From the NCBI RefSeq assembly GCF_014652915.1, contig NZ_BMZS01000004.1, positions 457,288-521,287 on the forward strand: a DNA stretch of 64,000 bases. The letters run 5' to 3'. Shown here one piece after another: positions 1 to 7,735 of the stretch. The position numbers were made by a program, and so were the translations under genes. Positions within the stretch are counted from its first letter, which is position 1. The number at the start of each line of letters is the position of its first letter. The notes under the pieces are model-generated. The model was not told where the DNA came from. It did not search any database and worked only from the letters and a program-made list of their open reading frames with translations. This stretch comes from Thalassobaculum fulvum (lineage in GTDB: Bacteria; Pseudomonadota; Alphaproteobacteria; Thalassobaculales; Thalassobaculaceae).

Positions 1-1748
1 GCCAGCGTCGCATGCAGCCTGCGGATCGCGCTCTCGTGTCCCGGATCGCCGTCGGCGTAGTCCTCCGGGCGATCCCCCAGGGCGCCGCCGAGCACCGCCC
101 GCAGCCGCGTTACCGTCAGAGCGCCGGCATCCATCCACGGCGACACCGCCGCAGGTGCGCTCCCGGCCTCGTCGAACATGACGCAGGCGACGTCGCGCGC
201 ATCCAGGTAATTGCGGAACGCCTCGTCGGCCCGCGCCTCCCAGATCCGGTCCGCCACCCATTGGGCGGACCCGCCGGCCGACGCGGGCAGCTCGCGCGCC
301 GCCACCTTAGGCTTCACCATCCCGAAGATCCTTTCGGCCATGACATCCCCGGCGCTTCGATCGGTACCGCGCGGTCGCGCAAACCAGGCCTTGAAGCCAC
401 GGCGGCGATGGCGGGTCGCATCGATCCCGTCCAGGAGCTCGGTCAGGTTGCGCTCGATGTCGCGCCAGTCCTGGCAAACCGCCATGACGTCGCGATCGGC
501 GAGCACCTTGAAATGATTTGCCAGGCGCTGGGTGCGATCGTACTCGCGCAGCAACGGCGTGAGGCACGGGCAGTCGGCCAGCAGCGAGTCCGACATCGCC
601 GTGGTGTTGATCCCGATGGTCGCCGTCGCATGGGCGAGCATGCTGCGGAACTCGTGGTGCAGGTCGGCCGTCTGCGGCAACGCGCCGCCGCGCGGCCAGA
701 TCACCACGCCATCCAGCTTCAACCGCAGAAACACGTCGAAATTCGCCGGGTGCGGCCGGATGACGATGCTCATCCTTCGCAGGCGGGGATCGTTGGAGGC
801 GCGCAACCGGGCGTGGATCCGCTCCACCACCCAGGCCTCGTCCTTCGCGATGTTCTTGCTGGACCCGAGATAGATCACATAGGGGTGCTGCTCGGCGATG
901 CCCATGCGCCGGCACAGCTGCGCCCGGTCCTCGGGCTCGCCGTCGTCGAACCAGCGCTCCAGGAACGGCGATCCGGCGATGCAGCAGATCTCCTCCGGAA
1001 ACCCGTGGAACTCGCGGATATCGTCGAAGTGGATCTCGTTCCACAGGAAGACCACGTCGGGAACCACATGGTGGACACCCTTGGTGCTGAGGTTGTCCCA
1101 GGTCATCGTGTGAAGGGCGACCGGGATCCCCAGACGCTTGGCCGCCTTCACGTACTCGACCTCCTCCGAGAACCGCATGTTCGAAGGAGACACGACGATC
1201 ACGTCCGGCTTCTCCTCCCGGAGATGCCGCATCACCTCGGGCGCCGCCGGCGTGATCCGCTCGAACAGGCGCAGCGCCGCGTCGGTCGCCGACCAGGTCA
1301 GCAAGCGCTGGAAGCGCGGGTTCTTCCGCCGGCTGCGGACCCACTCCGGAACGTAGCCGAGCCAACGGTTGACGTAGAACTCCGTGGTCCGCGCGCCGCG
1401 GCGCACGTAGTTCGCGTAGGACCGGATCTCGCGCGCCGGAAAGATCCATTCCCGCCACCGGTCGGCACGCCGGACCGACCAGCCGATCTCGACCTGCGGG
1501 TATCGCATCCGAAAGGCGTTCAGCGCCTCGTCCTGGAACTGGATCGTCTTCTTCGAGGACCAGCCCTCGTCGAACAGGACCTTGACCCGGGCCCCGCGCC
1601 GCAGCAACGCGACGATGACCGTCTCGTGGTAGATGAAGTGCGCAATCGCCCGGCACACGTACAGCACGCGCGGACGCGACCGCGGGTCCGCCTGAACCGG
1701 CACCGCCGCCGGACGGGGACTGACGTCAGATATCCGGAGAACGGTCAC
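1..1748 (-). CDS. GT-B-like surface glycan protein, 3' end off the window
   Basis: The frame is open from a GTG at 1748 to the window edge, giving 582 codons without a stop, so the C-terminus is missing. The start is supported by AGGAGGG five bases upstream; it overlaps the end of the preceding gene by 23 bp. An early segment reads like a GT-B N-domain (PRVLYVCRAI, then a stretch ending MRFSEEVEYVKAAKRLGIP, WDNLSTKG, GSPFLERWF). A later segment has RPHPANFDVF and GINTTAMSDSLL, typical of CDP-glycerol glycerophosphotransferase or UDP-GlcNAc 2-epimerase-like folds in capsule and O-antigen loci. It is the last visible gene of the leftward glycan operon. The exact donor and acceptor cannot be read from sequence, and a polysaccharide-modifying transferase is an inference. 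Confidence 0.8.
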   Translation of the reverse strand, partial: MTVLRISDVSPRPAAVPVQADPRSRPRVLYVCRAIAHFIYHETVIVALLRRGARVKVLFDEGWSSKKTIQFQDEALNAFRMRYPQVEIGWSVRRADRWREWIFPAREIRSYANYVRRGARTTEFYVNRWLGYVPEWVRSRRKNPRFQRLLTWSATDAALRLFERITPAAPEVMRHLREEKPDVIVVSPSNMRFSEEVEYVKAAKRLGIPVALHTMTWDNLSTKGVHHVVPDVVFLWNEIHFDDIREFHGFPEEICCIAGSPFLERWFDDGEPEDRAQLCRRMGIAEQHPYVIYLGSSKNIAKDEAWVVERIHARLRASNDPRLRRMSIVIRPHPANFDVFLRLKLDGVVIWPRGGALPQTADLHHEFRSMLAHATATIGINTTAMSDSLLADCPCLTPLLREYDRTQRLANHFKVLADRDVMAVCQDWRDIERNLTELLDGIDATRHRRRGFKAWFARPRGTDRSAGDVMAERIFGMVKPKVAARELPASAGGSAQWVADRIWEARADEAFRNYLDARDVACVMFDEAGSAPAAVSPWMDAGALTVTRLRAVLGGALGDRPEDYADGDPGHESAIRRLHATL

Positions 1749-3951
1749 GTCGACCCTCCTGCCAGCCGGCGTCGCGGAACCCGATGACCCGGTCGAGCGA
1801 CCGGAATGCCTCGGCCCGCACGGCTTCCATGTCCATGGCTCCCGGGTCGCCGTCCAGTCGGTCCAGGGCCCCTAGCCCGGCGGCCGAGGCCGGCAGCGTC
1901 CCGAGCCAGCCGGCGTCGGCGCGCTGAACCGGAGCGTCGGTCAGCAGCCGCACGCCGATGATCCGCGTCGCGCTGACCAGCCCGCCGATCTGCCACGGCA
2001 CGACCCCCGGCGCCATGACGAAGCGGGTCGAGTGCAGGATGTCGGGCAGATCGAGCGCCGGGTCGCACCACTCCGGTTCCGGGTGCAGGCCGCCCAGTCC
2101 GAGGTCCGCCTCGATACGGTTGCGCAGACGCGGCGACACGCTGATCACCACGCGCCAGCCGGCTTGCGTGAGGGCCTGGACGGCGCTCCTGGCGAACCGG
2201 TGCCGCCGGATGCGGTCCTCCAGGACAGCGAGGGTGTCGAGGTGCAGGACCGCCTGTCGGGGCCGGCCGTCGTACGGGCGGGCCAGCCGCCTGAAGATCG
2301 ACGGCAGGAATTCCGGGGCATAGTCGATCCGGCCGGGGGGAACGCCGGCCGCACGGTAGTGCGCCGCGTCGGCCGGCCCCGCCACGACCACCCGGTCGGC
2401 CAGACGGGCGCACGCCAGATCGTCGGACCGCCGCCGGGGATCCACGGCCCGCCCTCCCGACACCGCGCCCCGGTACAGCCGAACCACGTGGCGCGCACGC
2501 TCCAGCCCGCCGTCGAGCAGATCCGACGCCCGCGGCCCGGTCAGGACGACGAACCGGTGATCGGCCAGATCCTGCTTGAGCAGACGACCGACGTCGCTCG
2601 CGGTTTCCGGCGGCAGCTCCAGCATGTCGATCGCAAAGCCGCGTGCCTCGAGGTATTCCCGCCAGGCCGCCACATCGAGGGTATCGCGCCCGGCCCACGA
2701 CCGTTCGGCGTCGAATGTCGACACGATCAGACAACGCGGGATCGTGATCGAGGCAAGCGTCGGAACCGACGGCACGCCGAACTCGAACGCCGGGCGTTCA
2801 CCGATCAGGGTGTCCGCCTTGGACAGGAAGCGGCCGAGCTCCCGCTTGACCCGCGCGAGGTCGGTGTTCAGGTCGATCTCCAGCAGCGCGTCGGACGCCG
2901 CCGCGGTCTCGATCGGCGGCGGCACCAGATCGACCGGCGCCCCCTCGATCCGCGCCAGCACCAGCCGGCTCACCGCCCGATACCCGGCCTTGCGGGGACG
3001 CAGCACGATTCGGGCCGGCTCCGCCCCGATCCGGACCGCGGAATGCGCCGGCCGGCCGACCGATGCTTCCAGGGCGACCGGGTCGCCGCCGCCCTCGAGC
3101 ACCAGCAGCTCGGTGGTCCGGCCCGACGCCGACGGCAGGTCGACCACCACGGTCAGCACGCGCGGGCCGTCACCGGCCGGCACCGCGACCGTCAGGCCGC
3201 CGCCGATCGCGGCATCCGGGTCGCCGCCGACCACGCGGGTCCGGTCCCTGCCCGACTTGACCTGCGCCGCCGTCTCCACCGCCATGGCCAGCCGTTCGGC
3301 CGCCGCTGCCGGATCGGACCCGTCGCCGAAACCCGCCGGCACGACCGCGTCGGCGAGGTCCCAGCCGGCGTCCGCCTCCACCGTCTGCCGGTCGCCGAGC
3401 GCCACCACGGCGGCAGTCTCGGGCGGGGCGATCGTCGGCGCGCCAAGGCAGACGATATAGGCCGGCGCCTCGCCGGCCACCCGGGCATTCGCGTCGTCCG
3501 AGGACGACGACGCCTTGATCCACTGTACCCACGGATGGAGCGGCGAACCGGTGGGCAGCTTCCAGCCGGCCAGGACGACGACACGCCATCCCGGCCGACT
3601 GCGCTGGATGCCCGACGCGATTCCGGCGACCGTCAGCGCGTCCGACCGCGGCACGTTGCCGGCGTCGATCAGGCAGCACGGTCCGGGCGGCGCCCCTCGA
3701 CGGCCCTCGGCCGCCCCGTTCTTCAGAAAGTGGTGATAGCCGCAGACGAACTCGGCCGCCCGGGTCGCGGCCGCGACATCGGGGTTGTTGGCGAGGTAGT
3801 ACGCCTCGTCGAACGCTGCGGTGGGGCTGTAGCGCTCGCGTGAGCCGACCCACAGGTAGTCGAGCAGCGCGCTTCCCGCAAAGCGCTCGTCGACCCGCTC
3901 ACGAACCGCTTCGCTTTGCCCCAGATAGTACGCTTCGTCAAAGTTGCTCAA
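1726..3951 (-). CDS. glycosyltransferase-like protein with N-terminal FDxxYYLxxNPDV modules
   Basis: I place the start at TTG 3951 (741 aa). The in-frame ATG at 4098 would add about 49 Arg/Gly-rich residues that do not look like protein. Residues near the start hold two copies of a module, NFDEAYYLGQSEAV and AFDEAYYLANNPDVAAATRA, the second ending GYHHFLKNGAAEGR. This module recurs at the N-terminus of the protein at 28497. The C-terminal half (FDAERSWAGRDT, LTGPRASDLLDGG, DILHSTRFVMAPGV) resembles a degenerate GT-B or GT4 domain. The stop overlaps the next GTG start, so the two are translationally coupled. A short leader ORF (4016-3948) ends on the TTG, so the true start may be upstream of an undetected frameshift. 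Enzymatic activity is uncertain. Confidence 0.75.
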   Translation of the reverse strand: MSNFDEAYYLGQSEAVRERVDERFAGSALLDYLWVGSRERYSPTAAFDEAYYLANNPDVAAATRAAEFVCGYHHFLKNGAAEGRRGAPPGPCCLIDAGNVPRSDALTVAGIASGIQRSRPGWRVVVLAGWKLPTGSPLHPWVQWIKASSSSDDANARVAGEAPAYIVCLGAPTIAPPETAAVVALGDRQTVEADAGWDLADAVVPAGFGDGSDPAAAAERLAMAVETAAQVKSGRDRTRVVGGDPDAAIGGGLTVAVPAGDGPRVLTVVVDLPSASGRTTELLVLEGGGDPVALEASVGRPAHSAVRIGAEPARIVLRPRKAGYRAVSRLVLARIEGAPVDLVPPPIETAAASDALLEIDLNTDLARVKRELGRFLSKADTLIGERPAFEFGVPSVPTLASITIPRCLIVSTFDAERSWAGRDTLDVAAWREYLEARGFAIDMLELPPETASDVGRLLKQDLADHRFVVLTGPRASDLLDGGLERARHVVRLYRGAVSGGRAVDPRRRSDDLACARLADRVVVAGPADAAHYRAAGVPPGRIDYAPEFLPSIFRRLARPYDGRPRQAVLHLDTLAVLEDRIRRHRFARSAVQALTQAGWRVVISVSPRLRNRIEADLGLGGLHPEPEWCDPALDLPDILHSTRFVMAPGVVPWQIGGLVSATRIIGVRLLTDAPVQRADAGWLGTLPASAAGLGALDRLDGDPGAMDMEAVRAEAFRSLDRVIGFRDAGWQEGRRDRSPDI

Positions 3952-4064
3952 CGTCCCCGACCGGCCCCGTCCGCGTCCGACACCAACTTCCCTGCCGGCG
4001 AGATTCTCGCCTGCATGTCTCCCCCGCTCACTATCCGAAGCCCGGGCCACCGCATCAACCCGGA

Positions 4065-4084
4065 ATATTCGCGGCGGCGAATAT
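4065..4084. repeat. perfect inverted repeat upstream of the GT gene
   Basis: Arms ATATTCGC and GCGAATAT are separated by GGCG in the 161-bp gap between the methyltransferase stop (4113) and the downstream GT start. The AT-rich ends stand out in a high-GC background. It could be an operator or an mRNA hairpin modulating the operon. There is no T-tract after it, so it is not a convincing intrinsic terminator. Confidence 0.5.
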
Positions 4085-4112
4085 GGCAGCCCGCGCACCG
4101 GCGACGCATCCC

Positions 4113-4979
4113 CTATTCAGGGGAGGCGTCCCCGGCCTTCTCGGCCACCACGACGTCCTGGTAGGTCACACCGCCGGCGGCGCCCGACCAGCTGCCCCGC
4201 AGGAACGATCCGCAGGGCCGCAGGCCGTTGCCGGACAACAGGCGCTCGACGAACTCGCTGCGGAAGGCGGTTGCCGACCGGACCGGAAGCCCGTTCGCCT
4301 CGAACATGCTCCAGCCCTCCCGGATCTGGAAGGTGAGCCGCGAGCCGCCCCGGCCCATCGCCGCGACGGCTTCGTCGTCCAGCAGGAAGAAGGTTGCGAA
4401 CAGCCGTCCGCCGGGACGCAGAACCTCGGCCAGTTGCCGGAAGTAGGACTTGACGTCCTGGCGCGAGAGATGGGTGAACACCGACGTGGCGATCACGAAA
4501 TCGAAGCTCGCCGGTTCGAACGGCAAGGGGTGTTCCCACGGAAGCTTCTTGCCGGCCGGATTGTACAGCGGGTTCTGGTAGTCGAGGTGCCGGAAGACGA
4601 AGTTCGGATAGACCCGCGTGATCCGGCGCCGGCACCACGTGATCCCGGCCCGGTTGACGTCGACCCCGACATACCGCGCGGAAGCATCGAGGTACTGTGT
4701 GAGCGGGATGGCCATCCGGCCGATCCCGCAGCCGAGATCGAGCACGTCCCACTCCGGACGCAGACCGCCGTACCGGATGAACAGCTCGAGGAACTCCGCA
4801 CCGATCGCCCGGAAGTCCCCGTCCCCGACGAAACTCTGCTCGGCCCTCGGGATCGGCAGGAACCGGTTTGCCTCGACCATCCGCCGGTAGAGAGCTGCCA
4901 GGTCGGGTGACGTCTCGTTCCGGTTGGCGGCCGCCGTTGCCATGGCGCAATTCGCTCTCGGGTTAGTCGACAAGGCCAC
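4113..4979 (-). CDS. class I SAM-dependent methyltransferase
   Basis: This 288-aa protein has a Rossmann-type SAM site: motif I VLDLGCGIGRMAIPL, an acidic residue after strand 2 (YVGVDVN), motif post-I DFVIATSVFTHL and LRPGGRLFATFF. An internal Met at 4943 is an alternative start, and the first 12 residues are not clearly conserved. It lies in a leftward operon, 9 bp downstream of another methyltransferase (4989-5723) and upstream of two glycan transferase-like genes. A role in methylating a sugar or lipid carrier of the surface polysaccharide is likely from context. The substrate is unknown. Confidence 0.85.
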   Translation of the reverse strand: MALSTNPRANCAMATAAANRNETSPDLAALYRRMVEANRFLPIPRAEQSFVGDGDFRAIGAEFLELFIRYGGLRPEWDVLDLGCGIGRMAIPLTQYLDASARYVGVDVNRAGITWCRRRITRVYPNFVFRHLDYQNPLYNPAGKKLPWEHPLPFEPASFDFVIATSVFTHLSRQDVKSYFRQLAEVLRPGGRLFATFFLLDDEAVAAMGRGGSRLTFQIREGWSMFEANGLPVRSATAFRSEFVERLLSGNGLRPCGSFLRGSWSGAAGGVTYQDVVVAEKAGDASPE

Positions 4980-4988
4980 GCGTCCCCA

Positions 4989-5723
4989 TCAGCGGCGCCG
5001 CAATGCTATGAACATGAACGTATACTCCCGGTCGACCCGTTCCCAGTGAATCGCTTTCTCGTCGGTATCCAGTTCCAGCGGGGTGGTCAGCTTGAAGCCG
5101 CGTTCCTCGGCCAGCTTGGCGAACTCCCGTATACCCTCGGGATCGAACACCTTCATCTCGCCTCCCTCCGGTCCGTACGGGAAGATCCCGCTGCAATCCA
5201 CGGGCTCGGACCAGTAGTCGGTCGATGTCAGCAGTAGCCCGCCGGGCCTCAGAAGCCGGGCCATCTCGTCGAGATAGGCGGCCAGGTCGATGTTGTGCTC
5301 GATCACCGAGATCGACGTGATGGTGTTGAAGAACTGGGAGTCGTAGCTGGTCTTGGTCAGGTCCTGGACCGAAAACTGGATACCGTAGGGCTCGAAGTAC
5401 GAAGGATCCTTGGCGAGCAGGTCGCAGGCATACAGCTTGCTGAAGCCCATCATGGACATCCAGCGATTGATCACGCTCCGACTGGAGCCGACGTCGAGGA
5501 TCGGCAGATCGAGCTTCTTGTGCGACAGCGCGTAGTGCAGGCATTTCAGGGTGTCCCAGTTCTTCTGCGGATCGTGGTGGGACGGCAGGCCGAGCCACTC
5601 GACCAGTTCGCATGCCGCAGCCACCTCGGCACGGCTCTGGAGCGCCCGGTTCCGGAAAACGTCCCGAAGGAAATCGAGCCTCGCCCGAGTCGGACCCTGC
5701 TCGCGCCCCTGCCCTTCGCTCAC
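4989..5723 (-). CDS. class I SAM-dependent methyltransferase (type 11-like)
   Basis: I choose the GTG at 5723 (244 aa) because GGAGGG lies five bases upstream; the longer frame to 5816 has a non-protein-like N-terminus. Motifs are DLPILDVGSSRSVINRWM (SAM-binding loop, with SSR in place of the usual GCG), ITSISVIEHNIDLAAYLDEM, LRPGGLLLTSTDYW, and a C-terminal aromatic strand YTFMFIALRRR. It is the promoter-proximal gene of the leftward glycan operon and is divergent from the repeat protein at 5902. It is probably a methyltransferase acting on a glycan precursor. The altered motif I means cofactor use should not be assumed. Confidence 0.82.
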   Translation of the reverse strand: MSEGQGREQGPTRARLDFLRDVFRNRALQSRAEVAAACELVEWLGLPSHHDPQKNWDTLKCLHYALSHKKLDLPILDVGSSRSVINRWMSMMGFSKLYACDLLAKDPSYFEPYGIQFSVQDLTKTSYDSQFFNTITSISVIEHNIDLAAYLDEMARLLRPGGLLLTSTDYWSEPVDCSGIFPYGPEGGEMKVFDPEGIREFAKLAEERGFKLTTPLELDTDEKAIHWERVDREYTFMFIALRRR

Positions 5724-5830
5724 TGACACCCCCTCCAATTCGCCGCTCCGCGGCAATGCCGGCGCTGTCCACCAAGTGCCGCACCGCCACGAAGGCCCCA
5801 CCCTCGGGTGGTGCACTGCACACTCGATTT

Positions 5831-5866
5831 TTGACTCATACTCCAGTGAAGGACATAGAGTATGTC
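5831..5866 (+). promoter_or_regulatory. putative promoter with GACATA-gag-TATGTC palindrome
   Basis: In the divergent gap, TTGACT (5831-5836) resembles a -35 box. A perfect palindrome GACATAGAGTATGTC spans 5852-5866. A second inverted pair, CATACTC (5837-5843) and GAGTATG (5858-5864), interleaves with it. The position, 36-70 bp before the ATG at 5902, fits an operator overlapping the -10 region (best match TAGAGT, 19-bp spacing, so weak). No regulator gene is adjacent. Confidence 0.4.
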
Positions 5867-5901
5867 AGACTTATTGCCCACCCCAAGGTCCGGGAGCCGC
5901 A

Positions 5902-6780
5902 ATGCCTTCGACGCCGATGCAGTCATTGAGCGCAGTTGCACAAGCTGTCAGCGAGGACCGGGACCCGGCGGACAACCGTGACCCGCTTCAGCCGCCGGCG
6001 ACCAACGACGTCCCGATGGCGGTGCGTCTCGACTTTGCGGTCCTGCTCACGGAGGAAGAGCGTCTGGCGCTGCGGGCACCCGACAGCCCGTTCGGAAGGC
6101 TGCCGGAACTTCCCGCCGCCCTGTACGCCGCCTGGCGTATCCGGATCGACCTGAACAGGGCCTTCGACCTGAATACCGCGGCCGGCTATGCCGGCCTCTG
6201 GGTCTGGGCGATCCGCGACGGGCGACGCGAGATCGACGTGCTGCGCGGCCCGGTCGCCGAAGCCAAGGACCGACTCGCCGAAACCGTTGCGCAGCCGATC
6301 GCCACCGGGCTGCCCGTCGGCCTCCCGTGGCTCGCGGCACTCCTGTGGTGCGTGCGCCCCGATCTGCAGGAGACCTTCAAGCCCACGCCGGAAGCCATAG
6401 CGGGCTACCTCGGCTGGTTCATCAGACAGGGCGTGTTCGATCTACGGTGCGGCGACCTGCTCCCGGCCGACCACGTGGAACTGCTGTCGGGCCCCGGTGA
6501 GGCGTCGACGCCCCCGCCGTTCACCCGGTATCTCGAGTTCACGCACGCCGCCCGCCCGGATCTCCAGGCCACGTTCGACACCGGCACGTTCGAGGGGCGG
6601 CGGGCTTTCCTCAAGTGGTTCTTCGACCACGGCACGCAGGAGTTCCCGACGCATCCGGGCATTCTGGAGCGTCAATCCCAGATCGTGCTCGAGTGGGGGG
6701 AGACGCTCAAGCGAGCCTCCGCCGAAGGAGCGGCGAGCGGCGGCGCTCCGGCCGCCCCCGACGGCCCGGGCAAGCCTTAG
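5902..6780 (+). CDS. uncharacterised protein with three RPDLQxxF...GWF repeats
   Basis: The 292-aa protein starts at ATG 5902 with GGGAG six bases upstream. It has no signal peptide, membrane segment or recognisable enzyme domain. It is built from about three copies of a 60-75 residue module: RIDLNRAFDLNTAAGYAGLW, then VRPDLQETFKPTPEAIAGYL with GWF, then ARPDLQATFDTGTFEGRRAF with LKWFFDHG. The same module occurs four times at the N-terminus of the GT4 protein at 30311-32299. The stop codon overlaps the stop of the convergent gene at 6777. Function is unknown. It may be a stand-alone version of the glycosyltransferase accessory module (protein docking or carbohydrate binding). That it is a real gene is well supported by RBS, codon bias and homology within the window. 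Confidence 0.8.
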   Translation: MPSTPMQSLSAVAQAVSEDRDPADNRDPLQPPATNDVPMAVRLDFAVLLTEEERLALRAPDSPFGRLPELPAALYAAWRIRIDLNRAFDLNTAAGYAGLWVWAIRDGRREIDVLRGPVAEAKDRLAETVAQPIATGLPVGLPWLAALLWCVRPDLQETFKPTPEAIAGYLGWFIRQGVFDLRCGDLLPADHVELLSGPGEASTPPPFTRYLEFTHAARPDLQATFDTGTFEGRRAFLKWFFDHGTQEFPTHPGILERQSQIVLEWGETLKRASAEGAASGGAPAAPDGPGKP

Positions 6781-7727
6781 GCCTTTCCCCGGTCGCCGGC
6801 GGCTTTTCGCAGGTGCCAGATCGCCGGGCCAAGCCAACCCGCCGCCGCGAGGTCCGCACCGGCGCGGTGGCGTTCGCGTCTGCGCTCGGCCGAGTGGTCG
6901 CCCGGCTCCCGGTCCTGGCCGTCCAGGTCCTCGATCGCCGCCGCCCGCAACTGCGCGCGCGCATAGGCAACCAGCGAGTCGCGCGCCGTCACGGCCTCGT
7001 CCGACTCGGTCCAGGCTTCGCCGTCGGCCAGCAACGCCATCGCCTCGTCCCGGCGGTCCAGGGCCATCAGCTGGACCAGCAGACGCCCCCGAAGACGCGG
7101 ATCGCCGCTCCGTTGCAGCGCGGACTGTAGAAGATCGGCGGCGACCTCGGGCCCGCATCCTCCGGGATCGCTCGTCGCCACCCGGAAATACGCCTTGGCG
7201 ACCGGAATCCCGCTGCAGGTCGCCCAGCGGTACACCCCCCGGGCTTCCGTATGCGCGCGCCGCTCCCACAACTGGTCGCCGTAGCGCGTCAGCGCCTCCA
7301 GGTGCGCGGGGTCGACCGCCACGGCCTGCTTGAGGCCCAGCGCGTCGCCCTCGGCCAGCGCCATGTCCCGCCAGATCACGGTCAGCTTCTCGGCCCAGCC
7401 GTTATCGACCTTGCCGGGCCCTTCGATCAGCGGCCGCAACAGCTTGCGGGCCAGGGAGAACAGCCCGTCTCGCCACGCCGCGCGCACGGCCATCACCCGC
7501 ATCTCGGGCTGGTCGGACCGGTTGTTCAGCGCCCAGATCGCGAGATCCAGAGCCAGAACCGGCGAGCCGTAGCGGAGCTCCAGCCGCACCAGCCGCCGGA
7601 TCGTTCCTTCGTCCGGAACGTCCCGCTCCCAGAGATCCGCCAGATCGTCGGTCGAGGAAGGTGCGCATCGGGCGGCTTCCAGCCGCCCGACGAAGCCGCC
7701 CCAGTCGACCGATTGCTGAAGGTCCAT
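6777..7727 (-). CDS. alpha-helical TPR-like hypothetical protein
   Basis: This is a soluble protein of 316 aa from ATG 7727 (a GTG at 7766 would overlap the upstream gene). It is rich in Ala, Leu and Arg and is predicted helical, with TPR-like helix pairs (for example VDPAHLEALTRYGDQLWERR and HTEARGVYRWATCSGIPVAK). No catalytic motif is visible. It follows the TPR-GT17 gene by 8 bp and is probably co-transcribed with it, so an accessory role for that glycosyltransferase is plausible but inferred. The Arg-rich C-terminus is not obviously structured. Confidence 0.72.
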   Translation of the reverse strand: MDLQQSVDWGGFVGRLEAARCAPSSTDDLADLWERDVPDEGTIRRLVRLELRYGSPVLALDLAIWALNNRSDQPEMRVMAVRAAWRDGLFSLARKLLRPLIEGPGKVDNGWAEKLTVIWRDMALAEGDALGLKQAVAVDPAHLEALTRYGDQLWERRAHTEARGVYRWATCSGIPVAKAYFRVATSDPGGCGPEVAADLLQSALQRSGDPRLRGRLLVQLMALDRRDEAMALLADGEAWTESDEAVTARDSLVAYARAQLRAAAIEDLDGQDREPGDHSAERRRERHRAGADLAAAGWLGPAIWHLRKAAGDRGKA

Positions 7728-7735
7728 GGGGCGCT

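Noticed and set aside
12..1787. 591-aa plus-strand ORF
   Set aside because: It is antisense to the partial GT-B-like gene, Arg/His/Pro-rich with no recognisable motif, and arises from GC-biased codons of the real minus-strand frame.
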